Origin: Acetobacteraceae bacterium
Lineage (GTDB): Bacteria; Pseudomonadota; Alphaproteobacteria; Acetobacterales; Acetobacteraceae
Length of the DNA: 54,559 nt
Assembly: GCA_025360065.1 (NCBI GenBank)
Contig: JANYCX010000185.1
Location: 1 to 54,559, forward strand
Reading direction: 5' to 3'
The notes under the pieces are model-generated. The model was not told the origin of the DNA and made no database searches. It saw only the letters and a list, made by a program, of their open reading frames with translations. Positions 53,297 through 54,559 of this stretch are shown here, in pieces. The first letter of the stretch is position 1, and each line of letters begins with the position of its first letter. A program made the position numbers and the translations under genes.

Positions 53297-53896
53297 ATGA
53301 TCCGTCGTAACTCCCGTGTCCGGGCCTTTGCCCCCGATCCCGATGCCGATGGCCGCCCCTGCGAAATGCCGGGTTGCAAGGCACTCGGTCAGTATCGTGC
53401 GCCGTTGTCACGTACTGCGCTGAACCAGTATCGCTGGTTCTGCCTCGACCATGTGCGCGCTTACAATGCGTCGTGGGATTTCTACAAAGGCATGTCGCCC
53501 GGCCAGATCGAGCATCATTTGCGCGCCGATATTTCCTGGCAGCGCCCGACCTGGCGGATGGGCAGCATGGGCGCCAAGGTGAATCCCCAGCACTTCAACA
53601 GCGAAATGCTGCGCGACCCGCTGAACATCCTAGGCGCCGCCCGTGAAGCCGAAATGGCGCGCAGACGTAGCGAAATCCCACCCGAATTGCGCGCCCCCCT
53701 CGCGGTCCTGGGCCTGTCCTGGCCGATCACCATGCTGGTGCTACGTGATCGGTACAAGAACCTTGCCAAACAACACCACCCCGATGCCAACCACGGCGAC
53801 AAAGCCGCTGAGGAGCGTATCAAGGGCATCAACATCGCCTATTCTGCGGTCCGAACCCGGCTTCAGGCCGAGCCGAAACTCGCAAAAACCGGCTAG
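53297..53896 (+). CDS. J-domain protein with N-terminal zinc-finger-like motif
   Basis: It has 199 residues. The C-terminal 65 or so are a J domain: ITMLVLRDRYKNLAKQHHPD with the HPD triad, then ERIKGINIAYSAVRT. The N-terminal part has cysteines C22, C27 and C49 with H52 (C-x4-C-x21-C-x2-H), which could bind zinc. The middle has WDFYKGMSPGQIEHHLRAD. It lies 96 bp before cobS, a pairing I recall from many alphaproteobacteria; a role as a DnaK co-chaperone for the cobaltochelatase is a guess. Confidence 0.85.
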   Translation: MIRRNSRVRAFAPDPDADGRPCEMPGCKALGQYRAPLSRTALNQYRWFCLDHVRAYNASWDFYKGMSPGQIEHHLRADISWQRPTWRMGSMGAKVNPQHFNSEMLRDPLNILGAAREAEMARRRSEIPPELRAPLAVLGLSWPITMLVLRDRYKNLAKQHHPDANHGDKAAEERIKGINIAYSAVRTRLQAEPKLAKTG

Positions 53897-53992
53897 CGCA
53901 TCACCTGCGTTGGCGTAATAGCTTCCATGTCTAGTCAAGCGTTGAAACCCGAGCCTAAACTACATGCTCGAAATGCACAGGATTGCTGGTCT

Positions 53993-54559
53993 ATGAACAA
54001 GATTGCCACAGTCGACGCCGAAATGCTGCCGACCTCCGCCATCAACTTGCCCGACACCACGGTTTCCGCGCGTGAGGTTTTCGGCGTCGATATCGACATG
54101 CAGGTGCCCGCCTATTCGGTGCGCACCGAACATGTGCCGGAGATCGATCTGGCCTATCGCTTCGACAAGGACACCACCTTGGCGATCCTGGCCGGCTTCG
54201 CCCATAACCGCCGCACCATGGTGCAAGGCTATCATGGCACCGGTAAATCGACCCATATCGAGCAAGTTGCAGCCCGCCTCAACTGGCCCTGCATCCGCGT
54301 CAACCTCGACAGCCATATCAGCCGCATCGATCTGATCGGCAAGGACGCGATCGTCCTGAAAGATGGCAAGCAGGTCACGGAATTCCGCGAAGGCATCCTG
54401 CCCTGGGCGTTGCAGCACCCTTGCGCATTGGTGTTCGACGAATATGACGCCGGCCGCCCGGATGTGATGTTCGTGATCCAGCGCGTGCTCGAAGTCGAAG
54501 GCAAGCTGACCTTGCTCGATCAGAACCGCGTCATCCGCCCGCACAAGGCGTTCCGCCTG
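53993..54559 (+). CDS. cobS: Cobaltochelatase subunit CobS (3' end outside window)
   Basis: AAA+ subunit of the ATP-dependent CobNST cobalt chelatase that inserts cobalt into hydrogenobyrinate a,c-diamide in aerobic cobalamin synthesis. The visible 189 residues include an N-terminal segment with EVFGVDIDMQVPAYS, Walker A GYHGTGKS at 79-86, IRVNLDSHISRIDLIGKDAI and Walker B ALVFDEYDAGRPDV. Roughly half of the expected length is shown. ATG 53993 is chosen because it gives the conserved start MNKIATVDAEML. cobT would be expected downstream, outside the window. Confidence 0.95.
   Translation, partial: MNKIATVDAEMLPTSAINLPDTTVSAREVFGVDIDMQVPAYSVRTEHVPEIDLAYRFDKDTTLAILAGFAHNRRTMVQGYHGTGKSTHIEQVAARLNWPCIRVNLDSHISRIDLIGKDAIVLKDGKQVTEFREGILPWALQHPCALVFDEYDAGRPDVMFVIQRVLEVEGKLTLLDQNRVIRPHKAFRL

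Overview
The window is high-GC, densely coded bacterial DNA from an alphaproteobacterium, most likely Rhodospirillales and possibly near Acetobacteraceae. This placement rests on gene order and protein features, not on a search. The supporting signs are kdsD-lptC-lptA-lptB-rpoN in a row, a TerB/J-domain protein and an amidase next to rnpB and a complete dcw cluster, a meso-DAP type MurE, an NdvA-like glucan exporter, and a J-domain gene beside cobS. No tRNA, rRNA, CRISPR array, prophage or transposase was seen.

Layout. 1-4.7 kb (minus strand): rpoN (cut by the window edge), lptB, lptA, lptC and kdsD, for LPS transport and Kdo precursor synthesis. 4.7-8.3 kb: a one-chain 5-oxoprolinase/hydantoinase. 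8.5-10.0 kb (plus): a DjlA-like TerB/J protein and a peptidoglycan amidase. 10.04-10.51 kb: the RNase P RNA gene, with an enlarged structured arm. 10.7-29.5 kb: an uninterrupted dcw cluster (mraZ, rsmH, ftsL, ftsI, murE, murF, mraY, murD, ftsW, murG, murC, murB, ddl, ftsQ, ftsA, ftsZ) in which nearly every stop overlaps the next start. It makes lipid II and the divisome, ends in a terminator, and is followed by lpxC, bamD, recN and ligA.

35.5-54.6 kb is an accessory metabolic and housekeeping mixture. It holds a flavin monooxygenase divergent from a DODA-type dioxygenase, an orphan family-5 solute-binding protein, an unrecognised protein, a 3-hydroxy-aspartate aldolase-like PLP enzyme, a higA antitoxin relic, a form II molybdenum hydroxylase (S-L-M order), ChaC, MscL, a glycine-rich lipoprotein, a CBS protein, an NdvA-like ABC exporter and PdxY. 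After these come an OYE-family reductase translationally coupled to an unusually arranged family III CoA-transferase, a zinc-finger J-domain protein, and the start of cobS.

Most of the window is conventional. The items most worth a second look are: (1) a composite AT-rich palindromic repeat between pdxY and the ABC exporter, whose two arms show a compensatory base-pair swap and which supplies the exporter's first codons; (2) the CoA-transferase with a duplicated or permuted architecture and only one candidate catalytic Asp; (3) the extra 56-nt hairpin in rnpB; (4) the isolated aldolase, solute-binding protein and Mo-hydroxylase, which lack their usual partners. I did not find convincing evidence of an entirely new system.
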